Positions 22,842 to 35,367 of a stretch of DNA of 64,000 bases are shown here, piece by piece. Origin of the DNA: Antitrichia curtipendula (taxonomy: Eukaryota; Streptophyta; Bryopsida; Hypnales; Leucodontaceae). A program made the translations under genes and the position numbers. A model generated the notes under the pieces. The model worked only from the letters and a program-made list of their open reading frames with translations. It was not told the DNA's origin and searched no databases. The stretch lies in the NCBI GenBank assembly GCA_951230915.1, contig OX579633.1, positions 19,068,574-19,132,573 on the forward strand, given 5' to 3'. Numbering within the stretch: position 1 is the first letter of the stretch; every line of letters starts with the position of its first letter.

Positions 22842-24238
22842 AAGTAAAACAACCAATTGTATCCAGAGTTAGAAGTTTGTTATATTATCATTGATGAAAT
22901 TTTTATTTTTTTCCTCACATAAAGTTCAAGTGTGAGAAACAATGAGAGCAATTGAAATTATATTTGTTTTGACAAAGTATAAATTTGCTATAAACTTTTG
23001 AAGTATTTAGCCCATCATGGCTCCAAAGAGTCTCCATAATACCATGGAACCAACAAAAATTTGTATCCGTAATGCTCATTTTATTCACCTAAAGCAATCA
23101 CAATAGTTTTTAACATGGAAGGCCTCAAAATGTCACTTCCTACAATAAAATTACACTAAAAGTTAAAAGTTCCTAAAGAGTTCATTCATCACTCTATAAC
23201 TATTAGATAGGATATTGATTCTGGCCCAAATTACATTTGTTGAAAAAACCTGTAATGGGATCATTCCCTAGGTGTCCAACTATGGGTCAATTTCTGATTG
23301 CAATGGATTGTTTTACCTTGTGTTGGAGTAAAATTATTTTCAAGAAAATTGCAATTTTTTTTGTTAAGTGTCTATAAGAGAATTAAAGCTAGGCATCACC
23401 AAAACCATTGATTCAAGCAATCGTTTAGGCAACAATTGAAATAAAAAGATTTGGTTATAGAAACGAATTATCTCTACGTGATTTACGACTAGGAGGTCTT
23501 ATATTATTACTAAAATTAGCGATGTAATCCCAATCCCACATAATGGATGTCGACCCCCTAAAAAACATTGTATTTCTATATCATCAAAGAATTACTTTTT
23601 TTCAATTACTTGACAATGCATTAAGAGCGGCTAGATAGAAGAACACAAGGGGATTTGGAAACTCCCTCTAGGAAAAATAGATAAACTTCCCCTGTAAAAA
23701 AGAACAACAAATAACAAGGAATTGTGCAACATAGGGAATTTTGCAACATTTTTGTGGAGCCTTAAAAGGAATTAGCAAATCACAAAGGAAAAACAATCAC
23801 AAAACATAGAGGAAATCAAAAAGGAAAATCAATCCCTAAACATGTGAAAAAAAGCTTTGACGAGGAGAGTGGAGCCTGACAAATACCTTCCTTAGGGATG
23901 AGTGGAGTATTGCCATGTGCCTCTTGGACAACACTATAACACAAAGTTAAGCCAATACTGAAAACACAATTAGAGTAGCTGATCAATCTCTTAGCTTTTG
24001 TTTGAATAATCCACTAGGTAAGGGTGTAATCATATAGATACACTTGGTGATGGCTAACAATATGGGATGCAAGAATGTAGATATGTACAAGAATTTTCTT
24101 CTGGTGCTTGAGAGTAGTTATGTATAAGTTTTTTTGTTGTGATGAATCAAATTGTGTTTTTCCAAGCATTTCCCATGTGACAATTGCTTACTAGTCAATT
24201 TTTAAGATGCTCACCAGAAATGTAAATTATATTTTCCT
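22842..24238. other. Intergenic, no gene recognised
   Basis: No coding, RNA or repeat signal recognised. Confidence 0.45.
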
Positions 24239-24242
24239 TTAA

Positions 24243-25159
24243 CCCCTAAATAACCCCTAAAGGATCAAACATCATTTTTTTGGCAACATAGCAACTTTGG
24301 GCAGTTCACTATGAATATAGTTTTGTTTTTCTTTAAAAATTTCACACCACATGTGCCCAAGGAGTAGCTTTACAACCCAACAATTTTCATAACTTTTGAC
24401 TGCACGGTTAAAAAGTTATTGCATGATATGTAGGTTTCATTGTTTAGTAGGCAGCTCAAAAAATTCTTTGAAAATCGCTTTTTAAGAAATAAAAATTTGA
24501 AATTTTTATATAAGTGGAAAGCTTTGAATCATTCCATTTTTATTAATGAGATGAAAGTTATAAGGAGTTTTAGTTTGCGGGTAGTTATGGAATCTCTACT
24601 CTAAAATAAACTTTGAAGTCCTTTATTGAACTCAATTTTCACTGGAATTAAAAATAAATAAATAAATTGGGTGTAGATTTTTTATTACAACTTTACAACC
24701 ATTGGTATTGGCAGTTTTCAATTCCATAAATAAATTCTTAACAATTTAGTATTTTTAAATATTCTCTACTTCTTGCTACTTACTATTTTTTTCCTATATG
24801 TTGTACAATTCCAAATTATCTAAATTTTTTGAGCATGTAGGTAACTTGACTTGAAGAATAAAACCAAATAATAACCACCATTTTAGACATTTTTCATACA
24901 AATGTGACCTTGTGAAGTGCAACTAGCTGCCTGGGTTTTTGCAAGGACAAAAAAAGGATTTTTATCATTTCAAACGCTAGTATGTTACAATCAACACGGT
25001 GGAAATTTCTGGATTTTTTTTAACATCTTTTCAAACCAGCATACTACAAGATTCTATAGTTTTATTTGTCCAAATTTTTTTTTTCCTAAAATTTGGTACT
25101 TGTACTAGAAATGACATTTTTGGAGCGTTGATGAAAACAAAGTCTCCAACCTTTAGGGG
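24243..25159 (+). mobile_element. piggyBac-like element, family A (A3)
   Basis: A 917-bp element between TTAA at 24239-24242 and 25160-25163. The left terminus is doubled: CCCCTAAA is followed directly by TAACCCCTAAAGG (from 24251). The rest follows the A1 pattern and ends CCTTTAGGGG. Confidence 0.8.
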
Positions 25160-25163
25160 TTAA

Positions 25164-25697
25164 GTAATGTAAATAGAAGTATTCCTTGTGACCATATAAT
25201 GTGGTACAAGGTGTAAGATTGGTTTTTATATTTTATGTAACAGGAAATATATCACAAGCCTTTTCTTAAACACAAAATATTAAGGGAATCACAAATACCC
25301 TTTGACCACAAGGAATGTAGTAATGTGGTATATGGTATAAGACTAGTTTCCCGTTGTGCAATACAAGGAATTTTCTAAAAGTTCCTTATGCAAAGTAGAT
25401 TTGGATATTGGATAGCAATATTTAATCCTCTAAAGTCCCATTGTCATTAGGTATTATTTGGAAGCATTAGAGGGTTGTTTCAAGCATGTTCCTAATGCTG
25501 TAAACCAACTAGTGCTAGTCAGAATAAATAAAAATAAAATAATAACTATTTAAATATTTAAAAAATTCAAAAAATAATTTATTATTATTATTTGATGTGG
25601 TAGTCACTTTGCCATGTCAATCTATGGTTGTAGCAGAGTTCCCATAGTTTAGGAACTTGGCATAATTCACAACCCTATAGACCAGTTAGACTTCATC
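25164..25697. other. Intergenic, no gene recognised
   Basis: AT-rich spacer between TTAA elements. Confidence 0.4.
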
Positions 25698-26267
25698 TAT
25701 TGTAATGTCCTACAAGGGATAAAATGGATTTTGAGTAGGTTCTTGTGATCTCAATTTTTATTGAATTTTTTTGAAAATTTCTCATAAGATGAAAAGATTT
25801 ATTAGCTTTCTAGGAATATAATTTTTATTTCAATTAGTGTCCGGCACTTTGAAAGCAAAAGTTATACCACAATAACCTCAAAATAGGGGAGACTGGGTAG
25901 CAAAAAAATCCAAAAAAAATTGAAAAAAAAAATTTAATATTTTTTTTCTTATAATTATATTTTTGTCTAAATGGAGAACTTTGATTTTTTCCATTTGGAT
26001 TAGTGATGTGGAAGTTATGGAGCTTCTTGTTTTGCACACAATTAGAGCAACATTTTGAAAGAAATTTTTCTTTTCTTTTGAATGCTAATATCTTTTAATC
26101 TATATAGTCAAAAACTACAAAGTTTTACCACATGATCTAAAACAAGTGTAAAACAAGATCCTATGATTAGATTATTATTTTATTTTTTATTATTTTGTAG
26201 GTAAACATAGCAAAAGTGATAGTTTTGATTGGTTTTTAAAAGAAAAATGGCCTTGAGACTTTAGGGG
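25698..26267 (+). mobile_element. piggyBac-like element, family B, left end degraded (B2)
   Basis: The interior matches family B (gataaaatggattttgagtag and the later block tagattattattttat). The right end CTTTAGGGG is followed by TTAA 26268-26271. The left end lacks a recognisable CCCC/TTAA terminus, and the element is internally shortened. Confidence 0.55.
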
Positions 26268-26719
26268 TTAAGTTCTATCCCAAATTGATATCTTGTTTAC
26301 ATGTTTATAATGAACGTGATGATCTTCAGAATGCCTAAATCTTTTTTTATATATATATACCTTTGTGTATATACAAAATCTTTTCAACATACCAAGTCCT
26401 TTCATTTTAAGGTGGTTTAGTTTGTCGGCAAGGTGAATCCTTGGCCATTAAATGAATGTTGGTTACCAAGTTCAAGTCCTACCAAGGATATTATAATTGC
26501 ATGTTAACTGGCTTTATATATGATATTTAGGATTTCAATCAAATAGAAATGTTAATGTTAAAGATTTGAAATTGGGTATGTTGCAATTTCAAGGAGAAAA
26601 AACAAATAAAATTACATGTTAATAGCTATGGACTCATCTAAGTTAGGCATCTATTTAGTTCATCCAATACATGGGTCAAGTCAAGTTCTCAAACAAGATA
26701 ATGATACTAGTTATTGCAA

Positions 26720-26950
26720 GACGTTAACCTTAAACGACGAGCTAGTCACTATGGAAATCATCTGTTTGGGTACTGTGTGAATTGTTGACTTAAAAAAATG
26801 AAAAAGCACTCATTGAAAGACAAACTATTGTAGAAGATTTTCCCTTTCCGCACAAAATTTGGATGATGAATAGTTGCATTTCTATCCTACATGAAGAGAT
26901 TCTTTGTCACTCATTAGCCAAAAAATGTCCTCTATGTCGTTTATGGGTTA
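26720..26950. mobile_element. Single arm of foldback family F
   Basis: Matches the left arm of the large inverted repeat at 38117-38337 (blocks ggaaatcatctgttt, gaatagttgca, tttatgggtta). The opposite arm is missing; the sequence ends at the loop boundary. Confidence 0.6.
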
Positions 26951-28394
26951 AGTACCCCCTTGAGCAAAACAAGTGGGCATGTAGTGGACCTTTTCCTAGC
27001 AGACTAGCTTGCTTTCTTGCAACTCTCCGATCTACAAATTTCAGCCCTGCCCAGGTCCGGTCCGGTCCCGTCCCTGCTGAGCGTCCCTCAGCCTCCCATC
27101 CTCAACCTCCTGCTCCATATCGCCTCTCAATTTCAGTTGCAATCCTAAGCAAGTAGTGGAATTGACGATCTGCTAAGGGTATGCTTAAATTTCAATCTTT
27201 GGTAAGTTTCAGCAATTTATCACATCTAGAATTTCAATTCATTACATCCCTGTACGTCATTCAAGCCTTTTTATTTTGAACTAATAGAAGAACCATTAAG
27301 AAGAATCACAGAATAAAGACAGCCAAGCCTGGAGGCTAGATTCTAAAGAGATAAGAGCAAAATGCAAATAAACCAAAAAGCCTACTGAAACAAGGAGAGG
27401 AGGGCCCTTCTTGTTCCAGATAATTTGAGATTCAATCCTACAAGCCAAAATCGGTGAATGGATCTTGGAAATACAATCAAACTTACACCAAATGGTAGAA
27501 GCCTAATGAAGACGATGGTGAGCCCCAATTTGAGCTTTTAACTGCATTGTGCCGCACGGCCAGAGTCAAGAAGAGCGTTCCACATTCAAGCTTAACATCA
27601 GTGTTGCAGATGTTTCTCTCATAATACATGTTTGTGAAGCTAGCATGTATTCTCAATTGTATGCGGTGTGTATGTTGCTTAGTTCGCTTGAGAGATAGGA
27701 ACTTGAGTGCATGTAAATGCGTATAAATGGAAAATTGGAAATTATGTTGCTTAGTTTGCATGGGTCATAGGAACTCGTGGATATGTAACATGTATGCATC
27801 TCTGGGCTTTAATTGGTGGTGTAGCAACTACCTTACATTTGTGCTCACATCAACTATTCCAATGTGCAATGTGCTTTGAAATTTCTTGAGTTCTTGGGGA
27901 ACTCCAGTGTGCAGAAGTGGTTTGTAGATTTGAAATTAAAAATCATTTCTATCACACCAACTTTCACTACAACTAAGATAAAGTAATGCTTTCAAATGCC
28001 TTCATTGATAAAAATAAAAAAACTATTGTGTGCAAAACCAGCCCTCCCACTATAGGCCCACGTACATGGAGCCAACAGAGGCTGTGCAACGTTACAAATG
28101 AGGGAGCGGAAATGTGGGTTAATCCTCACCGAGCCTTCATATGTTGGACAAATTAAATCTACGACTGAAGCCCTCATGGTATTCTTACTTCCATATCATA
28201 CCCTCCCATAAACATTGTAGACATTATTGGAGCCTCCTGGCAACTTTGTTGCTTCTTCTTCTTTGCCACAGAGTCTACCTTGCGGTACTCTCCCGAGTAC
28301 TCTCCTCAACTACTCCAAGGAGTGATTGCATTTTTGAATCTTGGTTAGTGTGAGTTAGAGACTTTGCTTTTGAGACATTATGGAGGTTCAAAGG

Positions 28395-28412
28395 GAGGGG
28401 GGGGGGGGGGAA
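28395..28412. repeat. G homopolymer tract
   Basis: A run of G broken once by A, within the Harbinger region. Confidence 0.8.
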
Positions 28413-28525
28413 GGGGGCTTATTAGCACTTATGCTTGGTGATGAGGGAGGGGTTGATTTTCAATGGACTCAAGAGAAAGAAAACTTAAGGGTGGTACTTC
28501 AAATTTGAAGAGAAAGTAGACGGAA

Positions 28526-29212
28526 AGAGATTTGAAGTTTCTTATAGACATGTATGAGGAGAAGAATTGGGAGTACAACCGGAAGTCGTTCAAGCAAGTG
28601 AATTGGGAGGCCTTTGCAAGGAAGTTGAACATACATTTTTCTAACAACCTTCAAAGAACATGGAACCAAATTCGTAACAAGTAGAACAAGATGAAGAGTA
28701 CTTACTAAGAAGGTAAAGCAAAAAGAGACAAGAGTTCCATTGTCTTCTCGGACTCCATGGTATGAAATCTTTGACAATATCTTTGATGGTACGGCTAGAA
28801 TCAACAAGGTCCCTCATGGTATTGATCAGGGCGGTCATTTGCAACATTCAGAAGTTCATATCGTGAGTAATGAAGAGGAAAACACTTTATCTACTACTTC
28901 TCCTATTCCCCCTTCTACAAGTGTTATGTTTATACAGTCCCCACGCATACAAGCGGTTAACCAACCAGAATGTGAAAAACAAGTCAACAAGAGTACTGGA
29001 AAGAGAAATAGAAAGTTGATTAGTATAGAGGACTCTATTGCTTCCGTCATTACCAATTTCTCTAAAGGTATTCTTAAGATGGAGAAAATGAAAATATCAA
29101 TTGCAAAGAAATGAAAGAGAGTAGGAAGTTGGCAATGAAAAGTCAATTACAAATGGACGCTTTATTTGTTGAAGTGTTGAAGGGCAAGGACTTCTCCAGT
29201 ACTTTTAAGTAG
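28526..29212 (+). pseudogene. Myb/SANT-like ORF1 remnant of Harbinger element
   Basis: A frame through 28535-28681 reads LKFLIDMYEEKNWEYNRKSF, then WEAFARKLNIHF and TWNQIRNK, followed by TAG at 28682-28684. This resembles the Myb/SANT-like DNA-binding domain of PIF/Harbinger ORF1. A second open stretch in another frame (28740-29114) has SIEDSIASVITNFSKGILKM, typical of the C-terminal helical part. Stop and frame change mark it as broken. In active elements this protein helps bring the transposase to the termini. Confidence 0.55.
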
Positions 29213-29574
29213 AATTTTTTTTTGGTGCTTTATAGTTCTAGGACTTTAGAATAGTGGAATGGTTTTCCAATCTTACATGGGATTTTCTTGGATTTTCTTG
29301 GATTTGTTTAGATTTTTTCCAAATTCCATTACATTGAATAAAAGACTTTTTTTCAACATGATTCTACATACATATATACAAGTATTAGAATTCTAAACCT
29401 TGAAAAAATGCAAGTCCAACATATTTAATCATTCATCATTAGGATTTTTCAAAAGCCATTCTCTAAACAATTTCTCCCTCAATCTTTTTCCCTCATATTT
29501 TGATGCTTTTCCATCCCTAGCCACAAGTAACCATATATTCTTGAATCCAACTAATGGATCTCCTCTCAAATGTG

Positions 29575-31410
29575 CATTAGCTAGATGAGACTCTAATTCG
29601 TTCAAGAACTTACAATAATTTTAGATCCAGCAACAGGCCACAATGATCCTAGCGACCTTATCCACTTTGGAATTGAAGTGCTTCAAGATCCTCCACCTGT
29701 TCTTTAATGTGCCAAACACTTATTCAATGACAACTTTTTTAGAGTTCATTGACTTATTGAATATTTTTCTCCAAATTGTTCAGGGCCTTCCAATTCTTCA
29801 TCAAATAGATGTGTTTGGAGTATGCAATGTCTCCAATTAACCCCTAAAGGACCAAGGCCATTTTTCTGCCAAAAAACACTCAAAACTGCCATTTCTATAG
29901 CAAAGAGTAAAACAAACTGAATTTTTTTCCCACATCTAACCGTAGGATCTTATACCTAACTAGTATGAAAATGTGTGGAAAAATTTTCAGAATTTTTGAC
30001 CGCACAGATTGCAAGATATCTGCGTTTAAAGTGCAAAAAACAAGTTTTTCAGCACATTGCAGGACTAGATTTTATGACTTTGAACATTTTTAACTTAAAT
30101 GTTTTGCACTACAAAGTTTTGAGCTTTTAATCTTTATAATGGAGAATTGAATTGAGAGTCTAGGGGAAAAAAAAAATCCAAAAAAACTTAATTTTCATTA
30201 TTAAAAAAATTGTTAAGTAGAAGTAGGTACAAGATAGAAAGAAAATCTAAAATATTAATATCTTTTATATGGAATTAAAAAGCACTAATCCCAATGGTGA
30301 GATTCTTCTAGCAAAAAAACTAAACCTTGTGGAACTTTTTTTTTTGAAAAATTATAAAAATTGCATTCAGAAATGAATCCTACAAGTTATTTTTTCAGGA
30401 AGATGCTCTAAGTGCTCGAAAAACAAGATTGTCCATAACTTTCTCATAACAAATCCAAATGAAATGAATCAACGCTTTCCAGATAGACAAAAATATAATC
30501 TATAAAAAATAAAAATAAAAACTGCAAAATTTTTTTTGCTGCCCCACATCCCCTATTTTGAGCTTATTTGGGCATAACTTTTTTTTTCGGGCATCGATTG
30601 AAAAAAAATTAGATTCCCGCAAAGCTTAGTAGTTTTTCTATCTTCAAAAAAAGTTTCAAAAAAACATGACAAAAATTTCAGACAGTAGGTACTTGCCCAA
30701 AATCCCATTTGTCCCCCGAAAGGACAATGGTCCTTCAAGGGTTAAATAAAGAATACAATGGACATCTTCCACCAAAACAACCAATTCTTGAAGAATCTCA
30801 TGCTTCCTCAAACTCTTGTACAAACTTGAAACTGTAAATTAACCATTGTCATGCACTCCTCTTGGTTGACTGGCACACACATTTCAGAAAATCTTTTGTG
30901 AATCACATACCGTTTGTAGAACAGTAGAATGGAATTTTTTCCTATTGAAAAAGTCACTAGCAACTAATGCCACTCTTCTACTAGAATTCTCTGCTAAAAA
31001 TATATGAGTCCTATTGGTAGCTCCATAAATGTTTGGCAATCATGTTATTTCTTTGAAATTCGAGATTATAGTTTCAAAGCAGTCTAGGAATACTAATTAT
31101 ATAATGGCTAAATAATTTGTCTTTGTTTGTAAATTTTTTTGGCAAACTATGTCCACATATTTTCTAGTGGTTGAAGCCCCGATCTTAAAAGATCTACCAT
31201 GTGCTCTGGACTATGGCCATGTAAAAATTTATAAATCACACATGCCACAATTTTTTTAATTTTCATTTGTGTCCTTATTTGATTAACACACCTACTTCTC
31301 AAGAATGAGGTCAACATGTTCAACAAATTCTCAAATGCACCAAAACTCATTCTATAAAACTTTTTGAATTTGTTGTAGTGCATTTCATTACTTGATCTCC
31401 ACACTACCAT
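29575..31410 (-). pseudogene. HARBI1-type transposase remnant (PIF/Harbinger), split by a TTAA element
   Basis: On the minus strand from 31410: FKKFYRMSFGAFENLLNML and IKKIVACVIYKFLHGHS (DDE_Tnp_4 N-terminal region). Then, about 31085-30850, LPNIYGATNRTHIF and DFFNRKKFHSTVLQTVCD, the GAIDGTHI and Y-NRK-HS-Q blocks. After the inserted element B3 the frame resumes with IGDIAYSKHIYL, then VFGTLKNRWRILKHF and IIVACCWI. Internal TGA and TAA codons make it non-functional; the second Asp of GAIDGTHI is already lost (GATNRTHI). A DDE nuclease when intact. Confidence 0.75.
29841..30741 (-). mobile_element. piggyBac-like element, family B (B3), inserted in transposase remnant
   Basis: A 901-bp element with TTAA at 29837-29840 and 30742-30745, ends CCCCTAAAGG and (right) TCAAGGG. 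It is inverted relative to 37189-38116. Removing the element and one TTAA joins the flanking HARBI1 codons in frame (YL | IGDIAY), showing precise integration. Confidence 0.85.
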
Positions 31411-31547
31411 CTCTACATAATTCCAGTGTGTTGCTTGTCAAGGCTCTTCCCAAATGAGGCGGGAGCATTTAATTTCTTCTTCTTGCTAAAGAACAACAAC
31501 AAAGAAAGAAAATGAAACCCCATTGAAATCCCTCCACTAAAAGTTAA

Positions 31548-32361
31548 CCCCTAACTGCCTGGGTAACCATATATGGTCGACCTGAAATTTCAGGCTCATT
31601 TTGCAGTGGGCAGTTAAAAACGTTTGACCGCTTAAAAAAAATTTACGGGCAATTTTGAGGGTTAACTATCGAAAACTTTCATTTTTCACTGAAAAAGGTT
31701 AATATTTGATTTTCTAGAGGTCCTCAACTACATATATGTACCATTAGTGAAGAGTAAAGCTTGCCAATTTTACTTCATTTCTCGGTTTTGAACAAAGCTT
31801 ATCAATTGCACTTGATTTGAGATCTAAAAAATTGTACATATTCATTTGCTTTGAAAATGGTCCCAATGGAAAGAGTAAAGTGTTTTCGTGATTTTCACCG
31901 TATGAAAATTTAAACATGCAAGTGTTGATTTGGAGTTTTTTGCAATTTCCACTTATCAAACAAAATTGCTTTCCAACAATTACAAGGTCGACTGTATAAT
32001 GAGTTTGATAGCTTTTCATGTGAAATTAAGCTTTTTGAAAGTGCATTTTAGTGTACTAACACTATTTGTAGTTGTTCATGTCACCTCCCATCCCAAAAAA
32101 CTTTTATATGCAAATTTCAGCAACATAGTGGGGAAGAACAGCACACTAAAAATAGAATGCATACTTTTCTTTTGTTATAATCTCACAACTCCTATTGAAT
32201 TTTATACTCAAAATTGGTATACATACTAACAAGCAAGCTCTAGAAACATCTATGCGGTCAGATTTTGAAAAAAATAAATTTTGCTTCATGGGGGATAACT
32301 ACTCTCCTATGCTCTTTTTTCATAGGAAAAACACCCTTGGAAAGGCTTAGGCACTTAGGGG
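31548..32361 (+). mobile_element. TTAA-type element, family E (E-a)
   Basis: An 814-bp element, TTAA at 31544-31547 and 32362-32365, ends CCCCTAACTGCCTGG and CACTTAGGGG. The interior differs from families A and B but termini and target site agree. Partial copy at 20050-20483. Confidence 0.8.
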
Positions 32362-33145
32362 TTAATACCTCCCAAACCCAAGATTTGTAACTGAAGGAGT
32401 TGGTCATTCTCATAGACAACATGATCCACATGAGCACCACTTGAGTACAAAAAGTGGTCTCCATATCTACTTAAGCAACTCTCTCAAATTGTTTGCAAAA
32501 AAGAATTTGATACTCAAAACCTATGAAGAAGAAAACCGTAGGAATCTTACTCCAAATACAAAATGCAAGTAAAAAATAATAAAGAAACATTTTCCACGGC
32601 ATGTACTACATTTGCAAAAAGAATAATGAAAAAAAATTATACACTTACCAAAACGATTAAACACAAAGTTGAAGCTCTCCCAAGCTCTTCCAAACTTCAA
32701 CACAAAAACCCTCCTAGATTTTTCAATCTGCTCAATAGAGAAAGAAAAAGATTATCTCTCTTCTTCTCCACTAAAACCACTGACAAAGTGTTTTTTAAAA
32801 CACCCCGTTGACATAAACAGAAGGGGGTTCGCAAACTTACATGTTGCTGCGAAGGAGCTTCTCACAGGCACCAGGTGGAAGCAGTAAATGTCCCGCTCCT
32901 CGTAGTTGGCTCAGGGAGGATGGGAGCCCACCTCAAGCCATGCGACGTCGCACCTGAACTTCACCCCCATACATGTACATGGCCTTATGATATATGAAAG
33001 GGTTGCATCTGAACTTGGGAGGTAATCTGGAGCGCTAGGCCGAGGGACACTTAGCAAGAATGGAACCCGAACAGGGCCCAAATCTATGGAACGGAAAATT
33101 GCAAGAAAGTGAGTTTATTTGCTAGAAAAGAGCCCACTGCAGCTC

Positions 33146-33294
33146 TCTCCTTTCGCTTGGAGGGGGAAAGGCAAAAAAAAGGGGGAGGGGGACGGGGAGG
33201 GAGGAAAGAAAAAAAAAGGGGAAAGAGGGGAAAAAAAAAATAAAAAAAATAGAGCTTTTAAAGCGATTGAAAACAAAATTTCAACATCAATACC
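33146..33294. repeat. Purine-rich low-complexity tract
   Basis: Long G/A runs such as gggggagggggacggggagg, then A-rich sequence, just before element A4. Confidence 0.7.
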
Positions 33295-33298
33295 TTAA

Positions 33299-34244
33299 CC
33301 CCTAAAGGTCAGAGACTATGTTTTCACCAAAACTGCTCCAAAACTGCCCTTGCATTTACAAGCACCAAATTTTACCAAAAAAAATATTTTTAGAAACATG
33401 TAACCGTAGGATCTTGTATTAAACTGGTTTGAGAAGATGTGGAAAAAATTTCAGAATTTTCCACCGTGTAGATTGCAAGATATTAACGTTTGAAGTGACA
33501 AAAATTCCTTTTTTGGCCCTGTCAAAATACGGGCAGTTGCACTTCACAAGGTCACATTTGTATGGAAATATGTCCAAAATGGTGGTTACTCCTTGGATTC
33601 ATTCCTCAAGTCAAGTTGGCTACATGCTTGAAAATTTTTAGATCATTTGGAATTGTACAACATATAGGAAAAAAATGGTAAGTAGAAAGAAGTAGAGAAT
33701 GATTAAAAATACTAAATTGTTAACAATTTATTTATAGAATTGAAAAATGCCAATCCCAATGGTTATAATGTTTTAATTAAAAATACACACCCAATATTTT
33801 TATTTTTTTCCAAAAATATTTAAAATTGAATTAGATAAAGGACTTCAAAGTTTATTTTAGAATAGAGATTCCATAACTACCTATAAACTAACCCAAACTA
33901 AAATTCCTCATAACTTTAGATTCATTTATCAAAATGGAATGATTCAAAGCTTACCACATATATTAAAATCTATAGAATCAATTTCAAATTTTAATTTTTC
34001 TTAAAAGTAATTTTCAAAGAAGTTTTTTTTTCTGCCCGGGCTGCCCGCCGAACACTAAAAATTACATATCATGCAATAACTTTAGAACCATGTAGTCAAA
34101 AGTTATGAAAATTGTTGGGCCTTAAAGATACTCCTCATCCCCGTATTGTGTGAAATTTTCAAAGAAAAATGAAAAAAACTCCGCCTATAGTGAGCTGCCC
34201 AAAATTTCTATGTTGCCAAAAACCGCTATTTGGACCTTTAGGGG
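33299..34244 (-). mobile_element. piggyBac-like element, family A (A4)
   Basis: A 946-bp element, TTAA at 33295-33298 and 34245-34248, ends CCCCTAAAGGTC and ACCTTTAGGGG. Same orientation as A2. Confidence 0.85.
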
Positions 34245-34248
34245 TTAA

Positions 34249-35363
34249 AGAAGAGAGTTTGACTTCTTGATTCATTATCAATCTAGAGTGTTGAGGCTTT
34301 GCATCCTTTATTTACTTATATATACAAAGTAAAAATTAAATAAAATTAGAAATAAAAATACAATGGTAAATATTTTTTAGTTTGTTTTATGTATAATATA
34401 AAATATCCCCAGCTAAGTGCTCGCCGGTCATTCTCTTTATACCACTAGAAAGCTTGACTTGACAAAGGTTGCACTAAAGTCAAATTATTGCTTTTGGATG
34501 CACAATGGATTTGTGAGCAATTTTTAAGACTATAAATTGAGTTAAATTATGAAAAATGGAGTATAAGAATTTTTGATGTCATTCTTGGCATCGCCAAAAA
34601 GCTCTCAATGAGTAGAAATGTACCAAAGTTGTTTTGCACTTTGGATTCTTAAGTGTAAAAGTTATGAATTTTCAATTAAATTTTGTTTCTATAAATTAAA
34701 TTTTTTTATGGATAAATTATTCTAAAAATTAAAAATTAAAGAATTCATAGATAAACCACGGAAAACACTTGGACAAGTGCACAATGCCCCATAAGTTGTT
34801 TATAGGTTGAGCTTTAAAAAATTACATTGATCTTAAATTAATAAAAGATAATAACAAAAAAGTTTATGCATTTAAGAAGAAGAATTTTTTTTAATTCAAT
34901 TCATGAATCAGTTTAATATTTTATAAATAATTAAATAAATCTTTAACATGATTTTAAAATATAAAAATTAAATATTCTAAAACAATGATCAGTGTCTTAT
35001 ATATATTTCAATTTCATGGTAAATGTTTTTATTTTTTATTTTTTAATTAGGTATATTTAGATTAAAATAAAATATAATATCATTTAACATTATTGAAAAA
35101 AAATCAATAATGATAAATTGATTATAAATTCTATATAGTGAATGAAATTATCGAAAATGAAATAAAAATAAAAGAAATCATATCGTGAAGTGAAGGAAAT
35201 ACCAAATGATTGCAATAAGATTTGTCATTTTATTGCTACAAAAGAAAATATGTGTTCAAATAAGAACATACATAAATGAAAACCAATGCTTTTTAAAAAG
35301 CATCAATATGACAACTAAATTCTCTAAATCATCATAGTTTTACATGTATGATAAATTTGTATA
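34249..35363. other. Very AT-rich intergenic region
   Basis: Nothing identified; long A/T runs, no ORF of interest. Confidence 0.5.
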
Positions 35364-35367
35364 TTAA

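Larger units (their letters stand above)
26981..33145. mobile_element. Decayed PIF/Harbinger transposon (inferred extent)
   Basis: An imperfect inverted repeat of at least 100 bp pairs 26981-27091 with 33045-33145 (blocks gctttcttgcaa and gtccctc in opposite orientation). Inside are a Myb/SANT-like ORF remnant on the plus strand and a HARBI1-type transposase remnant on the minus strand, the two-gene set of PIF/Harbinger. The 6.2-kb extent is inference; no target duplication was identified. Two TTAA elements (29841, 31548) are inserted in it. Confidence 0.5.

Noticed and set aside
26410..26490. tRNA-like sequence (B-box-like agttcaagtcc with a weak A-box-like tagtttgtcggc)
   Set aside because: The acceptor and D stems do not pair convincingly; at most a degenerate tRNA-derived SINE head.
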